DNA from: Undaria pinnatifida
Lineage: Eukaryota > Sar > Phaeophyceae > Laminariales > Alariaceae
Reading direction: 5' to 3'
Assembly: GCA_012845835.1 (NCBI GenBank)
Contig: JABAKD010000016.1
Location: forward strand, 13,753,020 to 13,817,019
Length of the DNA stretch: 64,000 nucleotides
Shown here: positions 55,101-64,000 of the stretch, piece by piece
Position numbering within the stretch: the first letter of the stretch is position 1
How the letters are laid out: each line of letters starts with the position of its first letter
Translations under genes and position numbers: made by a program
Notes under the pieces: generated by a model
Told to the model about the DNA's origin: nothing
Database searches by the model: none
Seen by the model: only the letters and a program-made list of their open reading frames with translations

Positions 55101-58100
55101 AGGGCCATCGCGTCCGAGTTGAAGAAGGAAGGGCCCGGCGCTCCCCAAGCGGCGGCTCGACGAGCGTACCAGGCCCTCTGGCCTGCCAAGGCAAAACTGC
55201 AGAGGGATTTCCATGTCTTCGGTGGGGAGTTTTTGATGGCGCAACAGGCCCCCGTGCTAAGGGGGTTCTTTAATGGCTTCTTCAAGCTGCCGACCTCTCT
55301 CTGGGCGGTGAGGCCAAGTTGAACTTGATGTTGAACATGAAATTGAACTTGATGTTGATCCTGAAATTGACGTGAATCTTTTTTATTCTTCGACGTTGAT
55401 GTGGATACCAGGCCTTATCCCCTATAGATCATACCGCTTCGTTATCACTGCAACCCTTCAAGGCCATCGTGGCTCCTCGAGGGCACTCCGAGGTGTTTCC
55501 TAATTGCTGACCCTCGAGGGTGCGGTTACGCACATAACCCACCTCGGTGTGTCTCCACACTAACACTAACACTAACACTAACACTAACACTAACACCTCA
55601 ATCCAAGGAAGAGATTCACCTGCTACGGGACTACCGTCCCGCAATTGGCGTCGAGGCTAGGAATCTCTGCGGGAGCAACGCAGCAGAACTGGACGACTGG
55701 GATGCTGCTGTTCAACCATGACTCTTACGGGAACCACAACGTCAACGTTTATGCTCAAGGCGACTCTCAGATCCGCTTGCTGCTCGCACCTGAGCTCTGG
55801 GACGACCGCGCGCAACAGTCGACCACGACATGGCACTGACTGTGCCATCGGCTGCTGCTAGGGACGCAGCACTACGCTGTGCTCTATCGACAGCTTCCTG
55901 CATCGACTTGCACGGCCTTCAGCTCATCTTGAATGTCTTTCACGGCCACGGAGTCGTCTTTTTCTGCCGTGGCACAAAGTTTCTCGAGGAGGGACAACAA
56001 CCCCGTGTTGGGATGGCCGTTCATTAGCTACTGCTCTATGCCCACATGCCTTTCTCTCACTTTTTACGTTGTAGAGAGAAGGTGTTGAGAGAAAGGCATG
56101 TGGGCATAGAGCAGTAGCTAATGAACGGCCATCCCAACACGGGGTTGTTGTCCCTCCACGAGAAACTTTGTGCCACGGCAGAAAAAGGCGACTCCGTGGC
56201 CGTGAAAGACATTCAAGATGAACTGAAGGCCGTGCAAGTCGATGCAGGAAGCTGTCGATTGAGCACAGCGTAGTGCTGCGTCTCTAGCAGCAGTCGATGG
56301 CACAGTCAGTGCCATGTCGTGGTCGACTGTTTCGCGCGGTCGTCCCAGAGCTCAGGTGCGAGCAGCAAGCGGATCTGAGAGTCGCCTTGAGCACAAACGT
56401 TGACGTTGTGGTTCCCGTAAGAATCATGGTTCAGCAGCATCCTAGTTGTCCAGTTCGAAGCTGTCTGCGTCTAGGTCGTCCACGATCTGCAGTGTCCTTA
56501 TTTGTCTCATCATAGGTGGACGTATCTTCGAGGGTGAACGACTCGGAAAGCACGCGCTTCCCGATGTCGTCCCTCAGGTTACCCGACCTTGCAGAGGCCG
56601 ATGGACAATCTATCTGGGCTAGAGTCATAAACAACTTCCCAACTGCGGGAACGACCTCCACAACTGGGCACCGTCAAGTCCGTCAAGTGGACTTCTGATG
56701 GCGTGCCCGCCTCTGCCGGTATCGGGCTATATTGCCCTCCCCATACAGGGGGTCAAAGCAATATTTGCTAGTATGATTGGTTTTGTCTTTAGCTGTGCAC
56801 CCTGATACCATCCCACGGAGTCGATACCTCTTACAAGACGCGCACGTTTGCACGTCTGAAAAAGGGGGGGGTGACGTGGATACCAAGCCCTATCCCCTAG
56901 ATCGTACCGCCTCGTTGTCACTATAATCCTTCAAGGCCGTTCTGGCCCGAGGGCACTCTAAGGTGTTTCCTCGTTGCTGACCCTCGAGCGTACGGTTACG
57001 CACATAACCCACCTCGGTGTGTCTCCACACTAATAACACTAACACTAACACTAACACCTCAATCCAAGGAAAATATTAACCTGCTACGGGACTACGGTCC
57101 CGCATTGAATTTATCTGGAAATTGAGTTTAGGGGTTTCCATGCCTTCGGCGGGAAGTTTTTGATGGCGCAACAGACCCCCGTGCTAAGGGGGTTCATTAA
57201 CGGCTTGTCCCTCTGTTGAGTAGCCCCGCCAATCAGAAATGTTTTGGCCCAAAAGAGGTACGGCGTGTACCCCTATGGTGTAGTTCCTCAGGTAATGAGC
57301 CCCGTCAGTCATAAATGTGTTGGCCCCAAAGAGGTACTGTATGTGCCCGTATCATACAATAGTTACTTCGAAGTATTTAGTTTAGGAGCCACGTCAGTCG
57401 TAAATATGTTGACTCGAAAGAGGCACTGCATGCACACCTATCGCAGCACGCGTCACTTCCGGCTACGCCATATCTCACCGCACCCTACATTGTCGGTTTC
57501 GTCGGTTGCGCTGCATGCCTCCGCAAGGGTTTCCTCTCCGGCTACCCGAACCTCCCTTACAACGAGCTGCACCAGACTTGGCAGGGCCGCTTCGGGTTCG
57601 GTGTACAGTTCTTCTTAAAGGTACGGGTACACTATTTCCCACCGTCCCATCTATTGTCTAAGCATTTCTTCTCCGGACCCCTCCCTTTTTGTGTCCCAGA
57701 TCCGAGGTCACCATGTAGGCACCCCCCCCCCTCCCCTGCATGTACGTTGCATGCCTTCGTTGTTATCGTAAGGATGATTAGGTGTTTCTTCCCTCGTCTT
57801 CTTGCGTGGAACTGTGCACTGGCACTGTGCAGCACTATTGCGAGTGCAGACAGAAAGTCTCCGGTTTGAGTTGAGACCCAAGGCCAAGGATCCCCCTTCG
57901 AATCTTCGTTTTCCCTGCTCTCAGCAAAGTCGTGTTTTTGTTTTTTCTTGTTGGCTAGAAACACATGGAATTCGAGGCGCTGGGGCCGTTCGAAGCAGAT
58001 TTAAGCTTTCTTTGAGCTCAGTCGTTTTGGCCCTTGATCTGATATCCTTGTATTGCACTCTTGAGGATGTGGGAGTGTATCTGTCGGTCGTTAGTTTTGA

Positions 58101-59252
58101 TCGCGTCCTCGATGACACATGCGACATTCGGGTGATAGCCGAGGTGAGCATCTTGTGTATTCCTTCTTGATGCCGTTTTCCCCAACTGAATCGACCCGCA
58201 TCCGCACGCCACCCCTGTAACCTGTACCCTGTACCTGTAACGTGTGCCCTGTACCCTATTGTGCACCTTATGCTGTACCCTGTGCCTTTATCGGCACCCG
58301 ATAACTTGTACCCTGTCTGTATCCTATACCTTGTACCCAATAACTTGTACCCTGTCTGTCTCCTGTACCTTGTACCCGATAACTTGCATCCTGTCGGTAT
58401 CCTATACCTTGTACCGGATAACTTGTACCCTCTCTGTCTCCTGTACCTTGTACCCGATAACTTGTACCCTGTCTGTCTCCTATACCTTGTACCCTGCACT
58501 TTATACGTTGCACCCTGTCCGCTGTCCCCTGTGCCCTGTAGGCCGTAATCTGTACTGTACCCTGTACCTGTACCTTATACCTTTTGCCCTGCCTGTACCC
58601 TATACCTTTTGCCCTGCCTGTACCCGATACCTCGTACTCTGTACCATGCACCCTGTACCACCACCCTGTCCTTCACCATGTACCCTGTACGGTGTGCTCT
58701 CGTACGTTGTACCCTGTATCGTGTGCCCTGTATGTTGTACTCTGTTTCGTGTACCCTCCACCTGCATCGTGTATCTGCATCCGGCACCTGTACTTCCATC
58801 CAGTACCCTGTACATTGTACCCTGTACGTCCACCCTGTACCCTATATCTGCAGCCTGTACCCTTTTCCTTGTGCCATATGCCCTCTACCTTTACCCTGTA
58901 ACTGCACCCTGCACCTGCGCCCTACACCCTTAACCTGTACCCTGTACGTTGTATATTTCGCGGGGGGCATGTATCACAGCTCGCCCCAGCAGTCCAGTTC
59001 CAGCTGGCCTTGGCAGGAGCGCTAAACGGCTGGCAATACGGACTCATCAGCGCTGTTTCGCCCCTAGCTGCTGTGGAAGACGCCAAAGACCTGCAGTTTG
59101 ACAGTGAAGTGGAAGCTATTCGCTCTGCTGCTGCAACAACAGCAGCAGCGCCGGCTACGGCGACAGTAAGCGATGGCGACGACAGTGATAGCAGCAGTGG
59201 CCAAGGGGAGGGGGGGGCAGCGGACGCTGCCAAGGAGCTTGTAGCAGCGTGA
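49101..59252 (+). CDS. LCYB: Lycopene beta-cyclase, plastid-targeted, 10 exons
   Basis: Exons: 49,101-49,481; 51,432-51,557; 51,795-51,998; 52,760-52,925; 53,522-53,703; 54,229-54,381; 54,527-54,586; 55,068-55,307; 57,528-57,620; 58,980-59,252 (TGA). Introns are GT-AG and phases agree (all 0 except one phase 1), giving 625 residues. The enzyme cyclises the ends of lycopene to beta-rings in the plastid, feeding beta-carotene and xanthophylls. Visible family motifs: Rossmann GYGPAG at about 119-124 then 'KVCIIDP'; 'NYGVWVEEWE'; 'GVQIAYGAEVEV'; 'FFEETSLVARP'; 'CYIPMGGAMPV'; 'FGGASGLVHAATGYM'; 'GFLSGYPNLP'. The start MRPAWAPTTG leads into a hydrophobic segment ending 'AATA' before FVVHHAP, a signal peptide plus transit peptide with Phe at +1. 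A Gly/Ser/Met-rich linker (residues ~75-110) precedes the enzyme. The C-terminal ~50 residues are Ala/Asp/Ser-rich. Beta versus epsilon activity is inferred. Confidence 0.92.
49482..51431 (+). other. Lycopene cyclase intron 1 contents
   Basis: This 1.95-kb intron carries a ~55-bp copy (about 50,026-50,078) of the GGGCGGCTGACGCC unit that is tandemly duplicated in cyclin intron 1. It also has a diverged fold-back end at 50,178-50,235 (cttgcaaagatgagtaacga) and a three-copy repeat at 50,670-50,935. No coding exon was found within it. Confidence 0.6.
50670..50935 (+). repeat. Three copies of an 'aacctcctgaaaatag' repeat
   Basis: 'gtcgtc.a.caacctcctgaa' then 'aatag.tact' and 'ctcgtac' occur at about 50,671, 50,738 and 50,898. 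Between the second and third copies a 'gaaggtgta.aa.cagcggta' + 'gtaacagcag' unit is duplicated. Confidence 0.7.
52985..53065 (-). repeat. Fold-back terminal module in cyclase intron 4
   Basis: It reads 'tacagcttagctgtgagatc', 'gattcgtcgaa', 'tttgctagctgcgtgtgata' and 'cttcgatcg'. It is a diverged reverse copy of the module at 9,265-9,355. Confidence 0.55.
55397..55643 (+). repeat. Left LTR
   Basis: About 247 bp, TG...CA. It contains six 'ctaaca' hexamers (cactaacactaacac tract) where the right LTR has fewer, an obvious slippage difference. It ends with the palindrome GGGACTACCGTCCC. Confidence 0.75.
55686..56456. repeat. Near-perfect ~770-bp palindrome (hairpin) inside the LTR element
   Basis: The left arm (55,686 to about 56,060) and right arm (about 56,085-56,456) are reverse complements with only scattered mismatches over about 370 bp. 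They are separated by a ~25-nt loop around 56,061-56,084. Matching landmarks are 'gggaaccacaacgtcaacgt', 'cagatccgcttgctgctcgc', 'gtcgaccacgacatggcac' and 'cccacatgcctttctctc'. A transcript would fold into a long double-stranded stem. The right arm also contains a 50-codon ATG frame (56,121 onward, 'LHEKLCATAEKGDS') of unknown nature, possibly a gag remnant. Confidence 0.9.
56872..57104 (+). repeat. Right LTR
   Basis: About 233 bp, aligned end to end with the left LTR. It is preceded by the polypurine tract and followed within 30 bp by the partial exon 8 copy at 57,132. Confidence 0.75.
57132..57210 (+). pseudogene. Partial duplicate of lycopene cyclase exon 8
   Basis: 'tttttgatggcgcaacag' and 'cccgtgctaagggggttc' reproduce exon 8 (55,208-55,290) with about 90% identity. 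The frame stays open for about 25 codons (FHAFGGKFLMAQQTPVLRG) to a TGA. It lacks the exon's 3' end and donor. The LTR element lies between the true exon and this copy. Confidence 0.8.
57223..57445 (+). repeat. Three-unit ~75-bp degenerate tandem repeat
   Basis: Units begin 'agccccg(c/t)ca.tca.aaat' and continue 'gttggccc.aaagaggtac'. The third is the most diverged. The array sits just upstream of the exon 9 acceptor. Confidence 0.65.
58185..58955 (+). repeat. Degenerate TGTACCC repeat filling cyclase intron 9
   Basis: TGTACCC/TGTACCT units alternate irregularly across about 770 bp. Within it, a ~42-bp higher-order unit ('acccgataacttgtaccctg' + 'tctgtctcctataccttgt') is repeated about five times at 58,285-58,500. 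It ends about 25 bp before the exon 10 acceptor. The 229-codon frame over it is an artefact. Confidence 0.85.
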
Positions 59253-61925
59253 GGAGACAGGCGGGCGGGGGGCGGGGGCGGGGTGGCGCGCCAAGCTAAA
59301 GGGGGGGGGGGCGGGGCACGGTACCAAGCAAGACGGGGGGGTCGCTGTGCGGGGCGTGCGGTGCAGAGCTGACTGGGCAGAAATTCTGTCGTCGTGCAGC
59401 TTTTTTTGTTTGCATTTTTTGTCGCTGTTGACTCGACTGATGTCAGTCGTTTCTGGAAGGTCGCTTTTCTGTCCAGTCTGCTGTTTTTTTTTGCCGAAGT
59501 GGACGAAATATCAAACACATGGGTTGGTGGCGGTTGGTAGGGGACGCCGCCCTCGTCAAGAGAAATTGACGCCTTGTTTTTGTATTGCTTGTTGGCGCTT
59601 CACACGCACGTGTTCTATAGCTTTAGCTTGACTTTCTGCAAGAACAGCGATCACGGTTTGTCGACGTTTTTTTTTTGTTTGTCGGGAGATTTTAACCTTG
59701 CCTACTAGAGCGGATGGTGGGAGTGTGTCCCCTCCCTTCTGTGGCTCTCTGGTTTGGTGGGAGGCAGGAGTTGGCCGCAGTCACAGACACAGTCGCAGTC
59801 GCGCTCCCTCTGGCCAAGAGGGGCGTGTAAATCAAGGGCTATTTGCGGGCCTATAGTTGCATCCTCGCTGTGTTCTGGGGGGGGGTCCGCAGGCGGCACG
59901 GCACTGCGCCTGGTGCTACTATTTTCAGGGAAGGGCTAGAATTTTTGGGTAGATATCAATAATTGTGAAACGCTCGTGGCGGCGGTGGAGGCGGACATGG
60001 GCGAGCTGCGAGACGTACGGATGTTGACGTCTTTGGGGGTTTAAAGGCAAACAACGTCGGAAAAACACGTAAAAAAATAACAACGAGTACAGCGTCCACA
60101 ACACAAAGACAGCCCCATCTGCCGCGGCAGAGGGTGTGCCCGCCCCACAATCTAAGGAGCTGTCCCACACGCACTTGCAGCCTGGTACTTCCTGGACTGC
60201 TGCATGCCCTTCGTGTTTCATATGAACAGTCGCTTTTGATAATATCATTCTAGTGTGTATGTTTCGGTCGCTGAACGTAGGGCACCAAAAGACCACTTTA
60301 GAACTGCGCTCACGTTTTTCGGTGACAAAGTACTTGTGGTTAGTGTGGGGTATGTTTTGCAGCTCTGAAAGGGCTTTTGAGCCAATGCGTTGGAATAATG
60401 AATTCCGGTTTTGTGTTTGTGTTGGGGGCGTCCGATTCATATACGAACAACACCACTCCCAGCTGAAGCACAGCAGTAGGCGGCATGACTTGAGAAAAAC
60501 TCGAGCCATGGTCGTGGCAGGGCGTGCGTGTCATAAAACAACGTTCTAATTCAAACATTGTTTCGTGGTTGTATGTTATGTTTCGTGCAAACGTCGAGCA
60601 AAAATAATGTCTCAAATGCCAATTTCTTCATCGTTTTGCTGCTGCAAAAATGAGCCCATACTAATTCCCCGTGTTTTTTTCCTGAAGATGTGGTGTAGTT
60701 TTGAAGGGGTTGAAGTTAGGCCGCATAATTTACATTTTAGGCGGGGACACACACAAGTTTCTCCGGCGCCCTGTGCCTTGAGCTACACCATGGTACTGGT
60801 ACCAGTATGCATTTAGGATCATTTTTACCGAAGCCTTTTTTGGTTTTCCGGAAAACTCGGATTGTTATGTACGGAGGCGTTCTGCCACAAAAAAATAGGT
60901 TTTTGTACAGCGTGCAAAAAACGTGGAAAGCTTTCATATCGAAATCTCCAAAAGCACTGGCGTTTGGTTGGATCTTTCGTGAATATTCAATCAGAATTAT
61001 ATTTTCAACCTCCACTTTCTTCCTACATTTCACCTTCTTCATGCATCACCTTTTTTTTTAGGGAGATACCTCGCCGCCTCCCCTACGACAAACTATCCTC
61101 TACACATAAAGAGGATGCGACTTTTCTCTCATAATTATCCCCGCCTCCACTACGCCGGTTTGCCCGGAAAGACAAGAGGGAAGAAGGGGGGGGGCGACTC
61201 TGAGATAACAGCACGCCGCCTGATGCGAGTGTGGCTTTCCAAATCTCCAAAATTGCTGGCGTTTGGTCGGAAATCATGATAAAAAAGGTGGAGATTTTGG
61301 ATTTTATCGATATAACTTGCTTCGACAAAAATTCCTTAAATAGGCGACCCACGATAGCCCCCGCAGTAAAGGGGCGGTCGAGCGGATGTGGGAGTGGTTT
61401 CAAGAGGTGTTATGCCGGGGTTCTGCAAGTTACCAGTTATGGGCAACACGCGGGAGGAAGAGTAGAGCGCTTGCTAGATGCCGGGGCGAAGACAAAATAT
61501 ATTTCACGTATTATAACATAACCCATACGAGTAGCCACCTAGGAAAACATGGAGATGCATCTAGGACGTTGGAAACCCGGGGATTTGACGCAGAATGAGC
61601 ACTGACGACCACAGGTTCTAACCTTCGAAAACACGCGAGGGAGCTGAGGGGGTGTGAAGGACGGTGGTGGGACGGGTGTACGCACTTCCAAGTACCGTAC
61701 CGCGGGTGCGGCGTGTGGCCGTCAGGGCATCATCTTGTTTCCGTCCACGGTTTCCACGAATCTATACCATAGGTACCCGGGCGGGGACTGGTAAGAGCTT
61801 AGTCGCAGTTACGTGGCCAGCAGGGTCGGAAGAATCCAGACCGCGCAAAGCAGGGGACGAGTTTCCTCGTCAACAGTGGGCGACGAGTGAAAAATGTGGA
61901 CCTGCGGAGGAGGGAGGCGGTTAAC
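59253..61925. other. Downstream of lycopene cyclase, no recognised gene
   Basis: The first ~100 bp are G-rich (probable 3' UTR). A 194-codon frame at 59,925-60,509 (-) has no recognisable domain, and I do not call it. The phrases 'aatctccaaaa.c.ctggcg' and 'tttggt.gga' occur at about 60,943 and 61,238, indicating a weak dispersed repeat. Confidence 0.45.
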
Positions 61926-61929
61926 CCGG

Positions 61930-62780
61930 TTGCTGGGATGCCTACTTCGAACCGACGCTCACACGCGTCGGGCTGGCGGGGTGTTGTCGAGGCATGGCGC
62001 CAAGGGTGAACGGACAATCGATTATATATTCCCGGAAGGTTCGCTAGGCACCGACGCTCACATGTGTCTGGGTAGGGGGGTGTTGCAGCCACGCGGGGCC
62101 CAGTAAAACCGAAGATCTGTTAAACGGAAGCTGTGCATGCTGTTACCGAGCAATGACCCGGATGCCGACTTTGGGGCGACGATAGTTATGCGTCAGACAG
62201 GGGGGAAGTGTTGTGACGAAGCGGCGCCAAGCAGAACCGGAGGATTTGTCTCGTGCTACGATAGAGGTGCACCACTTTTTTTCTGATATTCCTCAATTTG
62301 GGAGCTCAAGACCTGTCCTTCTTGACCCAAAATAATTTGGAGAAAATAATAGTAAAAACTGCTACCATACGGGATGAAAAACCTCATGGCCTAGGTACGC
62401 AACGAGAATCATGCAAAAAAAATGGCGTATATCCGACGATTTTGGATTAAGGAGTGTCTTAAGTCATTCAGAAAACCGAAAAGCAGAAAAGTGCTGCCTC
62501 TATCGTAGCATGCGTCACGTTAAGAGCAGACGGAGGGTGCACATGCTGTTGCCGGGCCGTGACTCGGATGCCCGCTTGGGACCGACGATAATTGTGCGTC
62601 GGACAGGGGGGGTGTTGCAGCGCCGAGGCGCCGAAAAAGGACGGGGGATCGACCCGTTGTATGAAAGGCGCACATGCTGTTGCCGGGTCGAGACCGGGAT
62701 GCCCTTTTTTTGCATCGACAATAATTAATAGTTGTGCGTTGGTCAGGGGGGCGTTGCAGGGCCGTAGCGCAAATCGAGGT
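61930..62780 (+). repeat. Degenerate ~110-bp repeat, about five units
   Basis: Units near 61,945, 62,050, 62,140, 62,540 and 62,670 share 'gcacatgctgttgccgggc', 'gatgccc', 'cgacgataattgtgcgtc' and 'caggggggtgttgcagcg' themes. They are separated by unrelated spacers. Not coding. Confidence 0.65.
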
Positions 62781-62914
62781 GTGTTTCGACTTTCCGGACT
62801 ACATCTACGAACACATATTTAACTGTAAAGAGTGTGGAGGAGGCACCTTTTCCTGGTAACATTTGAAATTTACTTTACATTAATGCTTCAGCAGGAAACC
62901 CAGCCAGAGGTAGA

Positions 62915-63178
62915 ATTCCTGTCTCTTTCCTAAGGTTAATCATTATCCTATCCCGTACTACTTGTTTTTTTATGTTTGAGCAAACTCAAAGGATGACGCT
63001 TCCAGTGCTAGTTGCTGTCCTGAGGCCAACGCAAGGTAGCTTTCCCGTCTCTGTCCTAAGGTTAATCGGTGTCCGGTTCCATACCACTTATTTCCTAGGT
63101 CCGTACCACTTATTTTTTTGGGTTTAAGCAAAATGAAAGGATGACGCTTTCAGTGATAGTTGCTGTCCTGATCGTCGT
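62915..63178 (+). repeat. Two-copy ~125-bp tandem repeat
   Basis: Both units contain 'tc(t/c)gtctct.tcctaaggtt', 'aatc', 'taccact.tt', 'gggtttaagcaaa' variants, 'aaaggatgacgctt' and 'agttgctgtcctga'. Confidence 0.8.
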
Positions 63179-64000
63179 CCTTTTCCCTGTTGAGCCTGTC
63201 CGCCGCCGAAGCTTTCTGGTTCGCCCCAAAGGCGTCCCGTCCCCAGAGCGCATCGAGCGCCCTGTTGCCCAGCGCTTGCACGCCGGGGTGTCTTCTGTGG
63301 AGATACGTCACCTAGCAATAACACAGCCAAGTAAACGTGCACGAAACTTATTTTCATCACGATCAAGGTTGGAAACGGGTGCATGACCTATTGTCGTCCC
63401 GCCTAAGGATATTAGGTGTTAACACGGTGGCTTTGTCGAGAAGCAATACTTTATCTGGGGGGCAACGGGGTGGGGGCTGAAGGGGCGGGGGTCCTTGTTC
63501 CTACGTTGTGTTGAATGGCGAACACAATACAGTAAGTAGCATGTATCTACTTCGTGTTTATCGTCTCGTGGGGTCTCTAGGTGTGTTCTATCGGCATGTC
63601 CACTTGTATTTGGTTAACCACTTTGGGACTTGATATAGTATAGAGAAGATCGACCAGTAAAACTGACGTTTACAGCATCGACCATTCGAAGCAACGAGGG
63701 CGGCTCGGATATTGGTGATACGTTTCGTGCCCGAACAGCGATGATATAACGATAATTCCACAAGATGCACGACCAGATCGATCCCGTTCGTACTGCTGCG
63801 CACTGATGGAGACGGCGGACAACATCGCACTTGTCACGTCTTTGGTCGCGATACACGGGCTCCAAAAGGGTTTAAATGGTCAGTCAAATGGGTCAATTGA
63901 AATCCTACTATTACCATTGCGGGGGGGATCAAACTAATCGAAACCCAGGGTGTACACTAAAAAATGTATATTCCCATATTATTACTAAGCATATTTGGTC
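63179..64000. other. Right edge, no recognised feature
   Basis: Overlapping 81- to 86-codon frames on both strands at 63,124-63,386 show no family motif. The rest has no supported gene. A gene could begin beyond the window edge. Confidence 0.4.

Larger units (their letters stand above)
55397..57104 (+). mobile_element. Small non-autonomous LTR retrotransposon in cyclase intron 8
   Basis: Two direct repeats, 55,397-55,643 and 56,872-57,104, both begin TGAYGTGGATACCA and end CGGGACTACSGTCCCGCA, so they have TG...CA ends. A polypurine tract (gaaaaagggggggg, ending 56,871) immediately precedes the right repeat. A TGG-starting primer-binding-like site (55,646, TGGCGTCGAGGCTAGGA) follows the left one after two bases. 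Its complement ends in CCA and resembles a tRNA 3' arm. The internal region is only ~1.2 kb with no reverse transcriptase or integrase, so it is a TRIM/LARD-like element. LTR divergence (about 85-90% by eye) suggests it is not very young. No target duplication is evident. It is inserted in the sense orientation in the intron, assuming the PBS/PPT assignment. Confidence 0.75.

Noticed and set aside
57961-58016. Possible extra cyclase exon after a 'ggctag' acceptor ('KHMEFEALGPFEADLS')
   Set aside because: It has no donor before its stop codon. Joining exon 9 directly to 58,980 restores the conserved continuation in phase 0.
58244-58933. 229-codon 'LYPVPCTLY' type frame
   Set aside because: It is a translation of the TGTACCC degenerate repeat in cyclase intron 9.
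59925-60509. 194-codon minus-strand frame downstream of the cyclase
   Set aside because: No family motif, no supporting context, and competing frames on the opposite strand.

Overview
The window is nuclear DNA from a eukaryotic alga. It has three spliced genes with long, repeat-filled introns, no operons and no bacterial signals. The lycopene cyclase begins with a signal peptide ending in an 'ATA|FV' cleavage context. This is the bipartite presequence expected for plastids of secondary red origin. Many introns per gene, GT/GC-AG splicing and very large repeat content fit an ochrophyte, perhaps a brown alga. The species is an inference and was not tested.

Layout: (1) 1-10,480 has no recognisable gene. 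It holds a dispersed terminal-inverted-repeat family, including a ~3.4 kb fold-back element with 9-bp flanking direct repeats, and a separate ~0.8 kb TIR element at 436-1228. (2) 10,590-26,911 (+) is a cyclin Y-like gene with 8 exons and 368 codons. Its first intron alone is ~7.5 kb and carries a TA-flanked CAGT-ended (Tc1/mariner-like) element and an 11-bp satellite. (3) 26,912-34,116 is a convergent intergenic region of simple and tandem repeats with one orphan candidate terminal exon. (4) 34,117-48,629 (-) is a TMTC-type protein O-mannosyltransferase: a multi-pass membrane domain followed by TPRs, about 15 exons and ~1,260 codons, with two GC-AG introns. One junction (36,281-37,479) is unresolved. 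(5) 48,630-49,100 is a short intergenic region between two head-to-head genes, probably a bidirectional promoter. (6) 49,101-59,252 (+) is a plastid-targeted lycopene beta-cyclase with 10 exons and 625 codons. Its intron 8 holds a small LTR retrotransposon whose interior is an almost perfect ~770 bp palindrome. (7) 59,253-64,000 has no recognised gene, only degenerate tandem repeats.

The three genes have unrelated functions: cell-cycle/CDK regulation, secretory-pathway O-mannosylation and carotenoid cyclisation. Only the divergent TMTC/lycopene cyclase pair has an arrangement suggesting shared regulation. The strongest unexplained signals are: a 9-bp near-palindrome TACCWGGTA found about 21 times, against about 0.5 expected by chance, and confined to non-coding DNA; complementary CTACC/GGTAG arrays in introns 2 and 7 of the cyclin gene; three partial exon duplications lying in introns; and the palindromic LTR element. 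Exon boundaries were placed by hand from splice consensus, reading phase and recalled family conservation. No alignment or transcript data were available.
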